Below are positions 53,876-62,309 of a stretch of 64,000 bases of DNA, in pieces (the stretch's first letter is position 1; every line of letters starts with the position of its first letter). This DNA comes from an uncultured Clostridia bacterium (GTDB taxonomy: Bacteria > Bacillota > Clostridia > Christensenellales > Aristaeellaceae). A model generated the notes under the pieces. That model worked only from the letters and a program-made list of their open reading frames with translations, did not search any database and was not told the DNA's origin. The DNA is taken from positions 79,877 through 143,876 of the forward strand of contig CAKUFA010000002.1 of assembly GCA_934647165.1 (NCBI GenBank), read 5' to 3'. The position numbers and the translations under genes were made by a program.

Positions 53876-54769
53876 TCAGTCGATATCAATGATGGACAGC
53901 TCGGGAATGTTGTTGATGCGGGGAATTCGGGTGGAATCACCCAGCCCTCGGCTGACAATCATTTCGGCCTTGTTCTTCAGCGTATACTGTCCGCCCACAT
54001 ACTTGGGCAGAAAGCCTTCCTCGGCGGAATACAGCCCGCCAATCTTCGGCAGACGAATCAGGCCGCCGTGGGTGTGACCGGAAAGCCCCAGCTCAAAGCT
54101 ATAGTCAGCCAGCTTCGTGGCCAACAAGTAGGGAACGTGGGTCACACAGATGCGGAAATCGCTGTCATCGTTTCCTTCCTGTGCATCCATGAAGGTTTTT
54201 GCGCCGTACAGCTCAAAATTGTCCGCGCTGCCTTCCACCCCGAGAATGCTGATGACGTTGTCGTACAAGGCGATTTCTGCTTTTTCATTGCGCAGGATAT
54301 GCACGCCGGTTGCTTCAAAGCGGCTTACCAGTGAGGTATCGCCCTGCTGGAAAATCTTCACATCTTCATGGTTGCCCAGCACGCCGTAGGTGGGGGCGAG
54401 CTGTGCGAGCCTTTCGCACAATTTGAGGGCGGTATCGTAGCCGTCCTTCCCGGCGGTTACCATGTCGCCGCCAAGGAGGATAATGTCCGGCGCGAGGTTT
54501 TTGACTTCCTGTACTAGATCCTCATTGTTCTTGCCATATTCCCGCAAGTGCACGTCCGTCAAAAACGCCACGCGGATGCTGTGGGTGAGCTTCTTGGATT
54601 CCATCTGATAGAACTCCACCGTGTAGTTTTGCCGGTTATAGCGAATATTCATCACCAGTCCGCCGGCCACAAGCGCCAGCAGCAGCAGCACGATCAACGC
54701 GTTAATCAGCCGATTGCGCCGCCGCTGTTTTTTGACAGCCTGGGCGGCAGTGGAGAGGGATTTTTTCAT
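53876..54769 (-). CDS. membrane-anchored metallophosphoesterase
   Basis: A 297-residue calcineurin-like phosphoesterase of the YkuE/YaeI type. One N-terminal helix (INALIVLLLLALVAGGLVMN) anchors it. The metal-site motifs are all present: FLTDVHL, LLGGDMV, LGNHED, THVPYL and GLSGHTHGG. Relatives hydrolyse lipid-linked or nucleotide phosphate esters; YkuE can be extracytoplasmic. Inside this operon it may recycle a lipid carrier or trim the polymer anchor, which is inference. AAGGAGG precedes the ATG. Confidence 0.9.
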   Translation of the reverse strand: MKKSLSTAAQAVKKQRRRNRLINALIVLLLLALVAGGLVMNIRYNRQNYTVEFYQMESKKLTHSIRVAFLTDVHLREYGKNNEDLVQEVKNLAPDIILLGGDMVTAGKDGYDTALKLCERLAQLAPTYGVLGNHEDVKIFQQGDTSLVSRFEATGVHILRNEKAEIALYDNVISILGVEGSADNFELYGAKTFMDAQEGNDDSDFRICVTHVPYLLATKLADYSFELGLSGHTHGGLIRLPKIGGLYSAEEGFLPKYVGGQYTLKNKAEMIVSRGLGDSTRIPRINNIPELSIIDID

Positions 54770-54792
54770 CAGCTCGGTTCCTCCTTAGACTT

Positions 54793-55725
54793 TCAGCGCC
54801 CATGCCGGGCGGGCAGGCAGGGATTGACGGCAAAGGCCAGCGCTTTCAGGCGGCGCTTCCAGTGCCATGCGCAGGCGAGGGGACGGAAACGATTCACCAG
54901 GGCTGCATTGCCGCAGGCACGGTAAGCGTCTATATATTTCCAACTTAAGTCATCTTCCAGCAGACGGCGAAGCTTACGGGGGGTTACATGGCGATAGGCG
55001 GCCAGCTGCGCATTGTAAATCATCAGGCGGTCCTGCGCCTTTTTCTCCTTTAAGGCATCCGAATTCATGATGGAGCCTGTCCGGCAATTCTCGTAGTGAT
55101 AGAATGCCTTGTCCGTGAGCTTGACGCATTGTGCCGCAAGCAGCGCCCGGGGCGTGAATTCCTCATCCTCATGGGCAATGCCCACTTTGAATTGCAGATG
55201 GTTTTCCACCAGAAACGCCCGGCGGAACAGGTTTCGCCACACATCCACCCGCAGCGCACCGCCTTGCAGGCAGCCCATAAGGTAGGCTTTGCCTGTGTAG
55301 GCCTTGTGGCAAGTGAAACGTTCCTGCGCAATGCGCTCAAAGCGCGCCATGGCAGAGGAGGGTACGACGCACTGCACGCTGCCAATGACCATATCTGCGG
55401 GCGTGTCCTGAAGCAGCTGCTCGCAGGCATTCGGCTCAATCCAATCGTCGCTGTCCACAAATTGCACGTATTCACCTGTGGCACGTGCCAGGCCGAAATT
55501 CCGTGCATCAGACAGGCCGCCGTTTTTCTTATGGAACACATGGAAACGGGCGTCTTTTGCGGCATAGGCGTCGCAGATTGCGCCGCTTTCATCCAGGCTG
55601 CCGTCGTCCACCAGCAGCACCTCGACATCCCGCAGTGTCTGGCAGGAAATTGCGTCCAGGCACCGGGGCAGATATGCCGCCACGTTATAGACGGGCACAA
55701 CGATGGAGACCTTCACCTGCTGCAT
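54793..55725 (-). CDS. glycosyltransferase family 2
   Basis: A 310-residue GT-A transferase with KVSIVVPVYNVAAYLPRCLD, VDDGSLDESG, NGGLSDARNFGLARATGEYV and FVDSDDWIEP. The later HEDEEFTPR motif resembles the acidic acceptor-side motif of capsular GT2 enzymes. It is the second gene of the operon, spaced 38 bp from the GT4 gene before it, behind AGGGGG. The donor sugar is not predictable. Confidence 0.93.
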   Translation of the reverse strand: MQQVKVSIVVPVYNVAAYLPRCLDAISCQTLRDVEVLLVDDGSLDESGAICDAYAAKDARFHVFHKKNGGLSDARNFGLARATGEYVQFVDSDDWIEPNACEQLLQDTPADMVIGSVQCVVPSSAMARFERIAQERFTCHKAYTGKAYLMGCLQGGALRVDVWRNLFRRAFLVENHLQFKVGIAHEDEEFTPRALLAAQCVKLTDKAFYHYENCRTGSIMNSDALKEKKAQDRLMIYNAQLAAYRHVTPRKLRRLLEDDLSWKYIDAYRACGNAALVNRFRPLACAWHWKRRLKALAFAVNPCLPARHGR

Positions 55726-55763
55726 GGCTTTTCCCCCTGCTATTTATGCTCTCAATGCGATGG

Positions 55764-56885
55764 TTACGCCTTCGCGGCAGTCTTTTTGGCTGCTGTGATC
55801 CGGTGATAAATGGTTTCATGCGCGTCCACTACCCGGTTATAGCCGTATTCAGCGAGAATTTCCTGTTTCTGCTTTTCCTTTTCTTCTGCCGCAGGATAGC
55901 GGAGAACGGCCTCCTCAAGCTTGCGGGCAAGATCCTCCACATTGCCCATGGCAAAAGCCGTGCCATGGCTACCAAGCACGGTGGTGTTTTCCGGGATGTC
56001 GCTCACCAGGCAGTTGGCGCCGCAGGACATGGCTTCCAGAAGCGTCAGCGCCTGCCCCTCGGTGTGGCTGGGCAGCACGTATACCCGGCAGTTGCAGTAC
56101 AGGGCGTTCATCATTTCCCCCTGCACAAAGCCAACTGGAAGAATGCGCTGGTCATCGCCGATGAGCGCGTGCACCTCACGGCCAAAGTCGTTGTCGGGAA
56201 TTTCACCGGCAATCACCAGACGGTACGGCAAATTCGTCTGTTTGAAGGCGGCAATGAGATCCTGGGGGCCTTTTTCCGGGGAAATGCGCCCCAGATAGAG
56301 GAGGTAGCCGTCCTTTTGCAAATGGAACGTTTCCCGCAACAGGGCGTCGCCTGTTTCCGGCACGGGCGACACGGCGTTTTTCACCAGCGCCGTATCCCGG
56401 CCGTAGGTATCCAGAAAGTAGCGGTGCATTTCTTCGGAAAGCGTCACCACTTCATCGGCATACCTGGCGGCGATTTTTTCCCCGAGCTTCATGTACATGC
56501 TGGCAAAACTGTTCCACTTGTCCACCTTCCAGTTGAGACCATGGATGGTAGCTACGGTCTTTTTGCCGCAAAGGTGCGCCAGCAGCAGCGGCACGCTGGG
56601 GCCGATGGCATGATAGTGGATTACGTCATACGATTGAAAGAGTGCGTGAAAGGTGGCCGTGAAAGAATAAACCATGGCGTTCAGGCTTTGCTTGCGGAAA
56701 GTGAAAGAACGCACTACGTTGACCCCAAGGGCGCGATAGCGGTTGTGCCCTTTTTGTTTGCCACGGTTATAGACGGTCACATCCTCGCCCCGTGCGGCAA
56801 GGCGCGTGGCCAATTCCAGCACAACCACTTCCACGCCGCCCGAGCGGCTGGGGAAGTCCTTGTGCCCGATCATAGCGATTTTCAT
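55764..56885 (-). CDS. glycosyltransferase family 4, first gene of the polysaccharide operon
   Basis: A 373-residue GT-B enzyme. The start MKIAMIGHKDFPSRSGGVEV is characteristic of rhamnosyl-type GT4 proteins in capsule and EPS clusters. Also present are GYLLYLGRISPEKGPQDLIA and VLPSHTEGQALTLLEAMSCG with the conserved Glu pair. Two consecutive ATGs (56888, 56885) follow AGGTGG; the second has better spacing. An apparent extension to 57002 crosses the promoter and is not used. Confidence 0.93.
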   Translation of the reverse strand: MKIAMIGHKDFPSRSGGVEVVVLELATRLAARGEDVTVYNRGKQKGHNRYRALGVNVVRSFTFRKQSLNAMVYSFTATFHALFQSYDVIHYHAIGPSVPLLLAHLCGKKTVATIHGLNWKVDKWNSFASMYMKLGEKIAARYADEVVTLSEEMHRYFLDTYGRDTALVKNAVSPVPETGDALLRETFHLQKDGYLLYLGRISPEKGPQDLIAAFKQTNLPYRLVIAGEIPDNDFGREVHALIGDDQRILPVGFVQGEMMNALYCNCRVYVLPSHTEGQALTLLEAMSCGANCLVSDIPENTTVLGSHGTAFAMGNVEDLARKLEEAVLRYPAAEEKEKQKQEILAEYGYNRVVDAHETIYHRITAAKKTAAKA

Positions 56886-56932
56886 CATGCCACCTGCTTC
56901 ATCTGTATCAATGGGGCATAAACCCAAACTAC

Positions 56933-56960
56933 AGTATAGCACAAAGGGGACGGAATGCAA
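56933..56960 (-). promoter_or_regulatory. promoter of the polysaccharide operon
   Basis: On the minus strand TTGCAT (56955-56960) and TATACT (56933-56938) are 16 bp apart, about 48 bp before the first start codon. No other promoter of this quality was seen within the 13.6-kb unit. Confidence 0.7.
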
Positions 56961-57001
56961 AGGCATGGCGGGCGGGCACCTCCACTTTTTCGCTTTTTTC
57001 A

Positions 57002-57030
57002 TTGACTTTTTTTCATGGCTGTGCTATGGT
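57002..57030 (+). promoter_or_regulatory. promoter of the riboswitch-antiporter unit
   Basis: TTGACT (57002-57007) and TATGGT (57025-57030), 17 bp apart, place transcription start just before the riboswitch. Confidence 0.65.
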
Positions 57031-57035
57031 AACTT

Positions 57036-57173
57036 TCGTTAAAAGGGAGTAGTTGCAAAGGCATGGCCAACAATCTCCCGGCTTTTCGCCGGTGGTTATG
57101 CGCCTATGGCAAGGGATAGGTAATGAGACTTTTAGCACATCACATTGCTTGAGTGTGCCGAGAGTCTTTTTTT
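57036..57173 (+). ncRNA. yybP-ykoY manganese riboswitch with terminator
   Basis: The conserved loop elements of this class are present in order: AAAAGGGAGTAGTTGC near 57040, CCAACAATCTCCCGGC with its paired CGCCGGTGG, and GGGATAGGTAATGAGACTTT at 57113-57132. The 3' part can instead form a terminator (AGACT...GCACA / TGTGC...AGTCT followed by seven T, 57126-57173). In known members Mn2+ binding prevents termination and turns on metal export. Here it precedes a cation/Ca2+ exchanger, a known target type. Confidence 0.9.
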
Positions 57174-57206
57174 ATGCGGCGGATCAAGCGACAAGGAGGC
57201 TTTTTC

Positions 57207-58196
57207 ATGGGCTTGGACTTCACGGGCAGCAATCTTTTCTTCGTGCTGGTTCTTTTTGCAGCGGGGCTTTTGTGCATCATCAAGGGCGGCGACCTGTTTG
57301 TGGATGCAGCTGGCTGGATTGCCGAAGCGTCCGGCATTCCGAAATTCATCATTGGTGCGACGGTGGTCAGCTTTGCCACCACGCTGCCGGAGATGCTGGT
57401 GTCCGTTTTCGCGGCGCTTGAGGGCAACGCGGACATTGCCGTGGGCAATGCGGTGGGCTCGGTCACAGCCAATACGGGGCTCATCATGTGCCTGTCCCTC
57501 ATTTGCATGACATGCCTGATGAACCGTAAGCAATTTGGTGTCAAAGCCGTGCTGCTGCTGGCGGCCATTGCCGTGCTATTGGCCTTCACCCGGGACGGAC
57601 AGCTGAGCACGATGGAAAGCGTCATCATCCTGCTGGTATTTGTGGCCTATCTGGTGGAAAGCCTTGTGGCCGCCAAGCGCGACCAGGGCACCGAGGGCGG
57701 CGAAACGGACGAGCACCCCGCCACGGACGGAAAGACGGTTGCCCTGAACATCGGCAAGTTTGTGCTGGGTGCGGCAGGCATTGTGTTGGGCGCGCAGCTG
57801 CTGATTGACAACGGCTCCGCACTGGCAACCATGATAGGCGTGCCGGACGCGGTGATTGCCGCCACCATGATTGCCATCGGCACCTCCCTGCCGGAACTGG
57901 TCACAACCATTACGGCGATTCGCAAAAAGCAGTCCTCTCTGTCGGTGGGCAACATCATTGGCGCAAACATCCTTGACCTGACGCTGATTCTGCCCTTGTG
58001 CGCGCTTATTCAGGGACGGCCGCTGATGGTGGAAAACCAGGGCATGATGCTGGATATTCCTGCCTGCCTTATCGTCAGCGCCGCAGCCATGATTCCTGCG
58101 CTGGTAACCGGCAAGTTCAGCAAATGGATCGGTTATCTGATAGGCGGGCTGTATATTGCGTATCTGGTGATTATGTTCACCTGCTTTGGCGCATAA
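57207..58196 (+). CDS. calcium/sodium antiporter family cation exchanger (YrbG/CaCA)
   Basis: A 329-residue membrane exchanger with two Na_Ca_ex repeats of five helices. The ion-binding alpha repeats read GATVVSFATTLPEMLVSVFA and IGTSLPELVTTITAIR, each with the conserved Glu. A short acidic cytoplasmic loop lies between the halves. The ATG at 57207 has AAGGAGG upstream. An upstream manganese riboswitch implies that Mn2+, perhaps rather than Ca2+, is the physiologically relevant export substrate; that is inference from regulation. Confidence 0.93.
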   Translation: MGLDFTGSNLFFVLVLFAAGLLCIIKGGDLFVDAAGWIAEASGIPKFIIGATVVSFATTLPEMLVSVFAALEGNADIAVGNAVGSVTANTGLIMCLSLICMTCLMNRKQFGVKAVLLLAAIAVLLAFTRDGQLSTMESVIILLVFVAYLVESLVAAKRDQGTEGGETDEHPATDGKTVALNIGKFVLGAAGIVLGAQLLIDNGSALATMIGVPDAVIAATMIAIGTSLPELVTTITAIRKKQSSLSVGNIIGANILDLTLILPLCALIQGRPLMVENQGMMLDIPACLIVSAAAMIPALVTGKFSKWIGYLIGGLYIAYLVIMFTCFGA

Positions 58197-58244
58197 TAAA
58201 AAGGCAATAGTCAAAGCCACCGGCGTAGCCAGTGGCTTCAGTGG

Positions 58245-58441
58245 GTCGGCAAAGTGGTTTTGCCACTTTGCCGAGTTTGCATTTTTCACCGTCAGCGAAG
58301 CTGACGGCCGTGAAAAATGAAAGGAACGGTTTCGCTTTTGGTCGAAACCACCCCGCCCGACCGGCATGGCCGGCCGATACGAATCCAGTCAGAGGGTCAT
58401 GATGCCCCTCCGACGCCTTCCCATAGGATTTGTCGACAGTC
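58245..58441. repeat. structured intergenic repeat, copy 2
   Basis: About 197 bp matching 17789-17977 in the same order. Here the first hairpin is longer (CGGCAAAGTGG/CCACTTTGCCG, through an extra 8 bp) and the inner stem of the second is perfect (GTCAGC-GAA-GCTGAC) where copy 1 has a mismatch. Two further hairpins flank it: AGCCAC/GTGGCT at about 58215-58237 and CCATCAGC-ATA-GCTGGTGG at 58446-58464. It lies between the ends of the exchanger (+) and the Mrp-like gene (-), filling the 342-bp gap together with the terminator. Confidence 0.85.
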
Positions 58442-58479
58442 TGTTCCATCAGCATAGCTGGTGGATTCCTTTTTCCATC

Positions 58480-58529
58480 AAAACAAAGAGGAAGCGGTCG
58501 ATGCATGGCCGCTTCCTCTTTGTTTTTGG
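58480..58529 (-). terminator. terminator after the Mrp/NBP35 gene
   Basis: A perfect 18-bp stem (AAAACAAAGAGGAAGCGG / CCGCTTCCTCTTTGTTTT) in the 3' flank of the minus-strand gene. Confidence 0.88.
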
Positions 58530-58538
58530 AATGTTGTG

Positions 58539-59360
58539 TCAGACGTTTTCCGCCACGGTGATGGCACCGTCCAGATAGTTTTCGTTGAACAGCTCCACCA
58601 ATCCCGCGTCGCACGCCTTGGCGAGCGTTGCTTCAATGGGGATCTGCCCCAGCAGCGGCAGGGAGTGTGCCTGCGCCACTTGCAGCGTTTTGCCCTCACC
58701 GAAGGGATAAATCTTCTTGCCGCAGTCCGGGCAGGCGATATAGCTCATGTTCTCAACCAGCCCAAGCACCGGGATGTTCATCATCTTGGCCATGTTTACG
58801 GCCTTTTCCACAATCATGCCTACCAGTTCCTGCGGGCTGGCGACGATGATGATGCCGCTTACCGGCAGACTCTGGAACACGGTCAGCGGTACGTCGCCCG
58901 TTCCCGGAGGCATATCCACAAACATGAAGTCCACATCGCCCCAGCACACGTCCGACCAGAACTGCTTCACCGTGCCCGCAATCAGGCTTCCGCGCCAGAT
59001 GACAGGGTCGGTGTCGTTATCCAGCAGGAGGTTGATGCTCATCAGCTTGATGCCGGTTTTGGTTTCCACCGGCAGGATGCCGTCATCACAGCCCATGGCT
59101 TTCTCATGGATGCCGAACATCTTCGGAATGGAGGGCCCGGTGATGTCCGCATCCAGGATGGCCGTCTTATGGCCGCGGCGCTGCATCAGCGTGGCCATCA
59201 ACCCGGTTACCAGGCTTTTGCCCACGCCGCCCTTGCCGCTCACCACGCCAATGACCTTCTTCACGTGGCTGAAGGCATTCTGCGGTGCCAACAGACTCTC
59301 CGGTTTTGCCTCGGAGCATTTGCTCTGGCATGTGGAGCAGTCATGCGTACATTCTGACAT
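58539..59360 (-). CDS. Mrp/NBP35-type iron-sulfur carrier ATPase
   Basis: A 273-residue P-loop protein that assembles or carries [4Fe-4S] clusters. It has an N-terminal four-cysteine motif (CTHDCSTCQSKC), the deviant Walker A GVVSGKGGVGKSLVTGL near residue 38, VDMPPGTGDVPLTVFQSLPV, and the bridging CPDCGKK pair near 225. These are the hallmarks of ApbC/Mrp proteins. The ATG at 59360 follows GAGGTG; the longer open frame upstream has no support. It is monocistronic. Confidence 0.93.
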   Translation of the reverse strand: MSECTHDCSTCQSKCSEAKPESLLAPQNAFSHVKKVIGVVSGKGGVGKSLVTGLMATLMQRRGHKTAILDADITGPSIPKMFGIHEKAMGCDDGILPVETKTGIKLMSINLLLDNDTDPVIWRGSLIAGTVKQFWSDVCWGDVDFMFVDMPPGTGDVPLTVFQSLPVSGIIIVASPQELVGMIVEKAVNMAKMMNIPVLGLVENMSYIACPDCGKKIYPFGEGKTLQVAQAHSLPLLGQIPIEATLAKACDAGLVELFNENYLDGAITVAENV

Positions 59361-59542
59361 TTTTTTCACCTCAAACATGGTTGTGCGCCCATGCGTTTTT
59401 TGGACGACGGGCGATTCTTTTATCCATTCGCCGTGCAGGCGGGCATTTCCTGCCGTTTTCACTTTTTTCGGGATGATTTTGCCATTCCGGGTCGTTTTAT
59501 CAATGCAATGGTACTTTCGAGTTTTTTCCATGAATTTAGCGC

Positions 59543-59571
59543 TTGCCACCGGGCGCAGAACCATGTACAAT
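59543..59571 (+). promoter_or_regulatory. promoter of the peptidoglycan-binding lipoprotein gene
   Basis: TTGCCA (59543-59548) and TACAAT (59566-59571) are 17 bp apart, 54 bp before the ATG. Confidence 0.6.
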
Positions 59572-59625
59572 AACCCATGGGCGGTGATTTTTCCCCGCCC
59601 CCCGTTCAGGAGAAAGGAGCGCCTT

Positions 59626-61500
59626 ATGAATTTTCGCACCCTTGGCAAAACCACGGCACTGGTGGCGCTGCTCGCGCTGTGCCTGGCGTTGACCGGCTGC
59701 TATGTGCCGCCGGATGAAATAACCAACAATACACAAAATCTCACGGTGGGTTCCAACAACCTGCCCTTTGATACCCTGGCCCCTGCCACGGACACCCCCG
59801 CGCCGACGCCAACCCCGGACATGAGCCAGGGCGGCACGGGCGGCAGCACCGGCAATGGCGGCGCCCAACCCACCATCAATTGGAATGAAAACTGGGGTAC
59901 GACGACAACCAACGCGCCCTCCGGTGTAACCAATGCGCCTTCGCAGAGCAGCGGCAACACCATCACGGTGGTGACCAAAGCCCCCACGGCAACGCCTGCC
60001 CGCGGCACCTCCGCCACGGCCGCGCCCACTTCCACCACGCTGAAGAACGGCTCCACCGGCAGTGAGGTGCGCCAGCTTCAGCAGCGGCTGAAGGAGTTGG
60101 GCTACCTTTCCGGATCTGTGGATGGAGATTTTGGCGCCAGCACGGAGGCGGCGGTTATTGCGTTCCAGCAGGCAAACGGTTTGACTGCGGATGGTAAGGC
60201 AGGCAAGCGCACGCTGGAAAAACTCTACAGCAACGGCGCTGTGGCCAACACGGGCAGCAAGGCTACCTCCACGCCGCGGGCAACCAATACCCCCAAGCCT
60301 ACAGCAACCCCCAATTTGTCCAACGCCCGCTATTTGCAGCTGGGCTCCAGCGGTAAAGATGTGCGCCAGCTTCAGCAGCGGTTGATTGACCTTGGCTGGC
60401 TGGCCGGAAGCGCGGACGGAGAGTTTGGCGGCTCCACGCAGGCAGCGGTTAAGGCATTCCAGAAAAAGAGCGGCATATGGAATGACGGCATTGCCGGCCC
60501 CGATACCCAGGCAAAGCTCTATGCGTCCAATGCAGCGCGGGCTTCCTCACCCGCCGCATCCACAGGCGAATCCCTGCGTGAAGGCATGAACGGCGATGCG
60601 GTGCGCGCGTTGCAAAAGCGGCTGAAAGCCCTGGGATACTATTCCGGCACGGTGGACGGCGATTACGGCAGCGGAACGACAGCGGCCGTCACCGCTTTCC
60701 AGCAGGCCAAAGGACTGAATGCCGACGGCATTGCCGGCACCAAAACGCTCAATGCTTTGTATGCCGACGATGCCGGTTCCTCAAGTTCCGGCAGCGGTAC
60801 GTCCTCCGGCAGCAACACCTCCTCCACGGGCTATGTGGTGCTCCAGGACGGGGACAACTCAGAGGCGGTGCGAAGCCTTCAGCAGCAGCTCAAAAACCTA
60901 GGCTATTATTCCGGTTCGGTGGATGGCAAATACGGCAGCGGAACCATAGCGGCTGTCAGCACTTTCCAGCAAATGAACAACCTCACCGTAGACGGTAAGG
61001 CGGGGCCCGCCACCCAGCGTGCCCTATATGGCAACAACAGCGGCGCAAGCGCCACCTATGCCACCCTGCGGGAATATGATGAGGGCAGCGCCGTCACCAG
61101 CCTGCAATATGCCCTGTATGAGCTGGGCTATTATGATGGCAGCATCAACGGCGTTTACGGCGCAACAACCAAGGATGCTGTGCGCGCTTTCCAGATTGCC
61201 AATAACCTGACCCCCGTAGACGGCGTTGCCGGAAGCAAAACGCTGCAAAGGCTCTATTCCTCCGCGGCGGTTTCTGCAACGGCGCAAAACACCACCTACA
61301 TCACCCTGCGCAAGGGCGCAACGGGTGAAAGCGTGGTGGAACTGCAGGATGTGCTCAAACAGAAAGGCTATCTATCCGAAGTGACCGGCGTGTATGACGA
61401 CGCTACCGTGGCCGCGGTGCGTGCTTTCCAGCAGAACAACGGATTGTCCGTGGACGGCAACGCCGGTGCGGAAACGCAGCGCAAGCTTTATGGCAACTGA
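59626..61500 (+). CDS. lipoprotein with six peptidoglycan-binding (PG_binding_1) repeats
   Basis: The 624-residue product has a signal peptide with the lipobox LTGC near residue 25, a Thr/Pro/Asn-rich linker, and six repeats of about 65 residues, each of the form LxxGxxGxxVxxLQxxLxxLGY, then DGxFGxxTxxAVxAFQ and DGxAGxxTLxxLY. Ser/Thr/Gly-rich linkers separate the first four. No hydrolase or other catalytic domain follows; the protein ends with the sixth repeat. It should be tethered to the membrane and bind cell wall at several points, as a scaffold or spacer. AGGAGAAAGGAG precedes the ATG. Confidence 0.93.
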   Translation: MNFRTLGKTTALVALLALCLALTGCYVPPDEITNNTQNLTVGSNNLPFDTLAPATDTPAPTPTPDMSQGGTGGSTGNGGAQPTINWNENWGTTTTNAPSGVTNAPSQSSGNTITVVTKAPTATPARGTSATAAPTSTTLKNGSTGSEVRQLQQRLKELGYLSGSVDGDFGASTEAAVIAFQQANGLTADGKAGKRTLEKLYSNGAVANTGSKATSTPRATNTPKPTATPNLSNARYLQLGSSGKDVRQLQQRLIDLGWLAGSADGEFGGSTQAAVKAFQKKSGIWNDGIAGPDTQAKLYASNAARASSPAASTGESLREGMNGDAVRALQKRLKALGYYSGTVDGDYGSGTTAAVTAFQQAKGLNADGIAGTKTLNALYADDAGSSSSGSGTSSGSNTSSTGYVVLQDGDNSEAVRSLQQQLKNLGYYSGSVDGKYGSGTIAAVSTFQQMNNLTVDGKAGPATQRALYGNNSGASATYATLREYDEGSAVTSLQYALYELGYYDGSINGVYGATTKDAVRAFQIANNLTPVDGVAGSKTLQRLYSSAAVSATAQNTTYITLRKGATGESVVELQDVLKQKGYLSEVTGVYDDATVAAVRAFQQNNGLSVDGNAGAETQRKLYGN

Positions 61501-61526
61501 GGAATGCACTGTATTTTCAAATGAAG

Positions 61527-61580
61527 ACGCCCCGTTTTCTTTCATGCTCACCTGTGGAGCCAAGGAAAACGGGGCGTGTT
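61527..61580 (+). terminator. terminator after the lipoprotein gene
   Basis: ACGCCCCGTTTTC pairs with GAAAACGGGGCGT, followed by GTTTGTTT. Confidence 0.85.
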
Positions 61581-61613
61581 TGTTTACGCTTTTTGCGAGC
61601 AGGAGCCGACTTC

Positions 61614-61723
61614 TAGGGAACCCTCTGAATCATAAGCCCTATATTCTGGTTTAACACGCCATTCAAGCGTTTATCATAGTTTATCGTTTCGTTCATGGTT
61701 TCGATTAAATCAGAGGTTCCCTA
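61614..61723. mobile_element. 110-bp MITE-like element
   Basis: TAGGGAACCCTCTGA at the left and TCAGAGGTTCCCTA at the right form near-perfect inverted ends beginning with TA. The interior is AT-rich and non-coding. Its right half recurs 585 bp further on (see next entry). It lies between the convergent lipoprotein and MATE genes. Confidence 0.7.
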
Positions 61724-62309
61724 AGAACATTAGTATGTTTCGAATACCATCGCATATACACTGCTAATCAGTTTCTAAGTTACAATGAAAAACAGATCGA
61801 CAGTGTGAACAAGTCAATGAAATCCAAATCCAAGTGAATGCTTTATCAGGTCTAGATATACCTAAAATATCAAGCTCATTTAGCTCAGGATATTCGAAGT
61901 CAAAATGAAGTTGAAATTCTGAACTTTGACATTTGGGACAAACAGCCAAAGGGAGGAATGGATGGGTACAGTCAAATTGAGATTCTTCCTCATCCAATGA
62001 ACCATAGCCGTCTTTTCTACTATCAAACAAGGGAATGGAATTTCCGTTTCGCATGTGCAGAGAAATGATTATTACACCATCTTTAGGTAGGATTTGATTT
62101 CGACCAACAATAGAGAGCTTTAATCTCCCGTGTAGACCAATGCAAAGGTTCATACTATCATTTGACGAAATGTCGCAACTAGATTTACATTCCTTTTCAA
62201 TCCAATTAACTGCATATGGTTTCAAATTAAGAGGAAGCATGTGATAATCCTCCTGTTATCATATTTAATCGTTTCGTTCATGGTTTCGATTAAATCAGAG
62301 GTTTCCTAG
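61671..62309. repeat. 54-bp direct repeats flanking an AT-rich gene
   Basis: The blocks 61671-61724 and 62256-62309 are nearly identical (core ATCGTTTCGTTCATGGTTTC, then GATTAAATCAGAGG). Each ends with a copy of the element's terminal repeat. Between them lies an AT-rich segment with one gene, unlike its GC-rich surroundings. The outer unit 61614-62308 thus has inverted ends and an internal extra end, like a small composite element. Confidence 0.8.
61764..62240 (-). CDS. AT-rich hypothetical protein with a zinc ribbon
   Basis: A 158-residue protein I do not recognise. It has four cysteines in zinc-ribbon pairs (CPKCQSSE near residue 100 and CSHCRSVF near 145), an N-terminal half with alternating strands (GRLKLSIVGRNQILPKDGVI), and no signal or membrane helix. 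A good ribosome site (AGGAGG) precedes the ATG, supporting expression. Its base composition and codon use differ sharply from all neighbours, and it is bracketed by repeats, so it is probably a horizontally acquired cargo gene. A DNA-binding, immunity or defence role would be speculation. Confidence 0.7.
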   Translation of the reverse strand: MLPLNLKPYAVNWIEKECKSSCDISSNDSMNLCIGLHGRLKLSIVGRNQILPKDGVIIISLHMRNGNSIPLFDSRKDGYGSLDEEESQFDCTHPFLPLAVCPKCQSSEFQLHFDFEYPELNELDILGISRPDKAFTWIWISLTCSHCRSVFHCNLETD

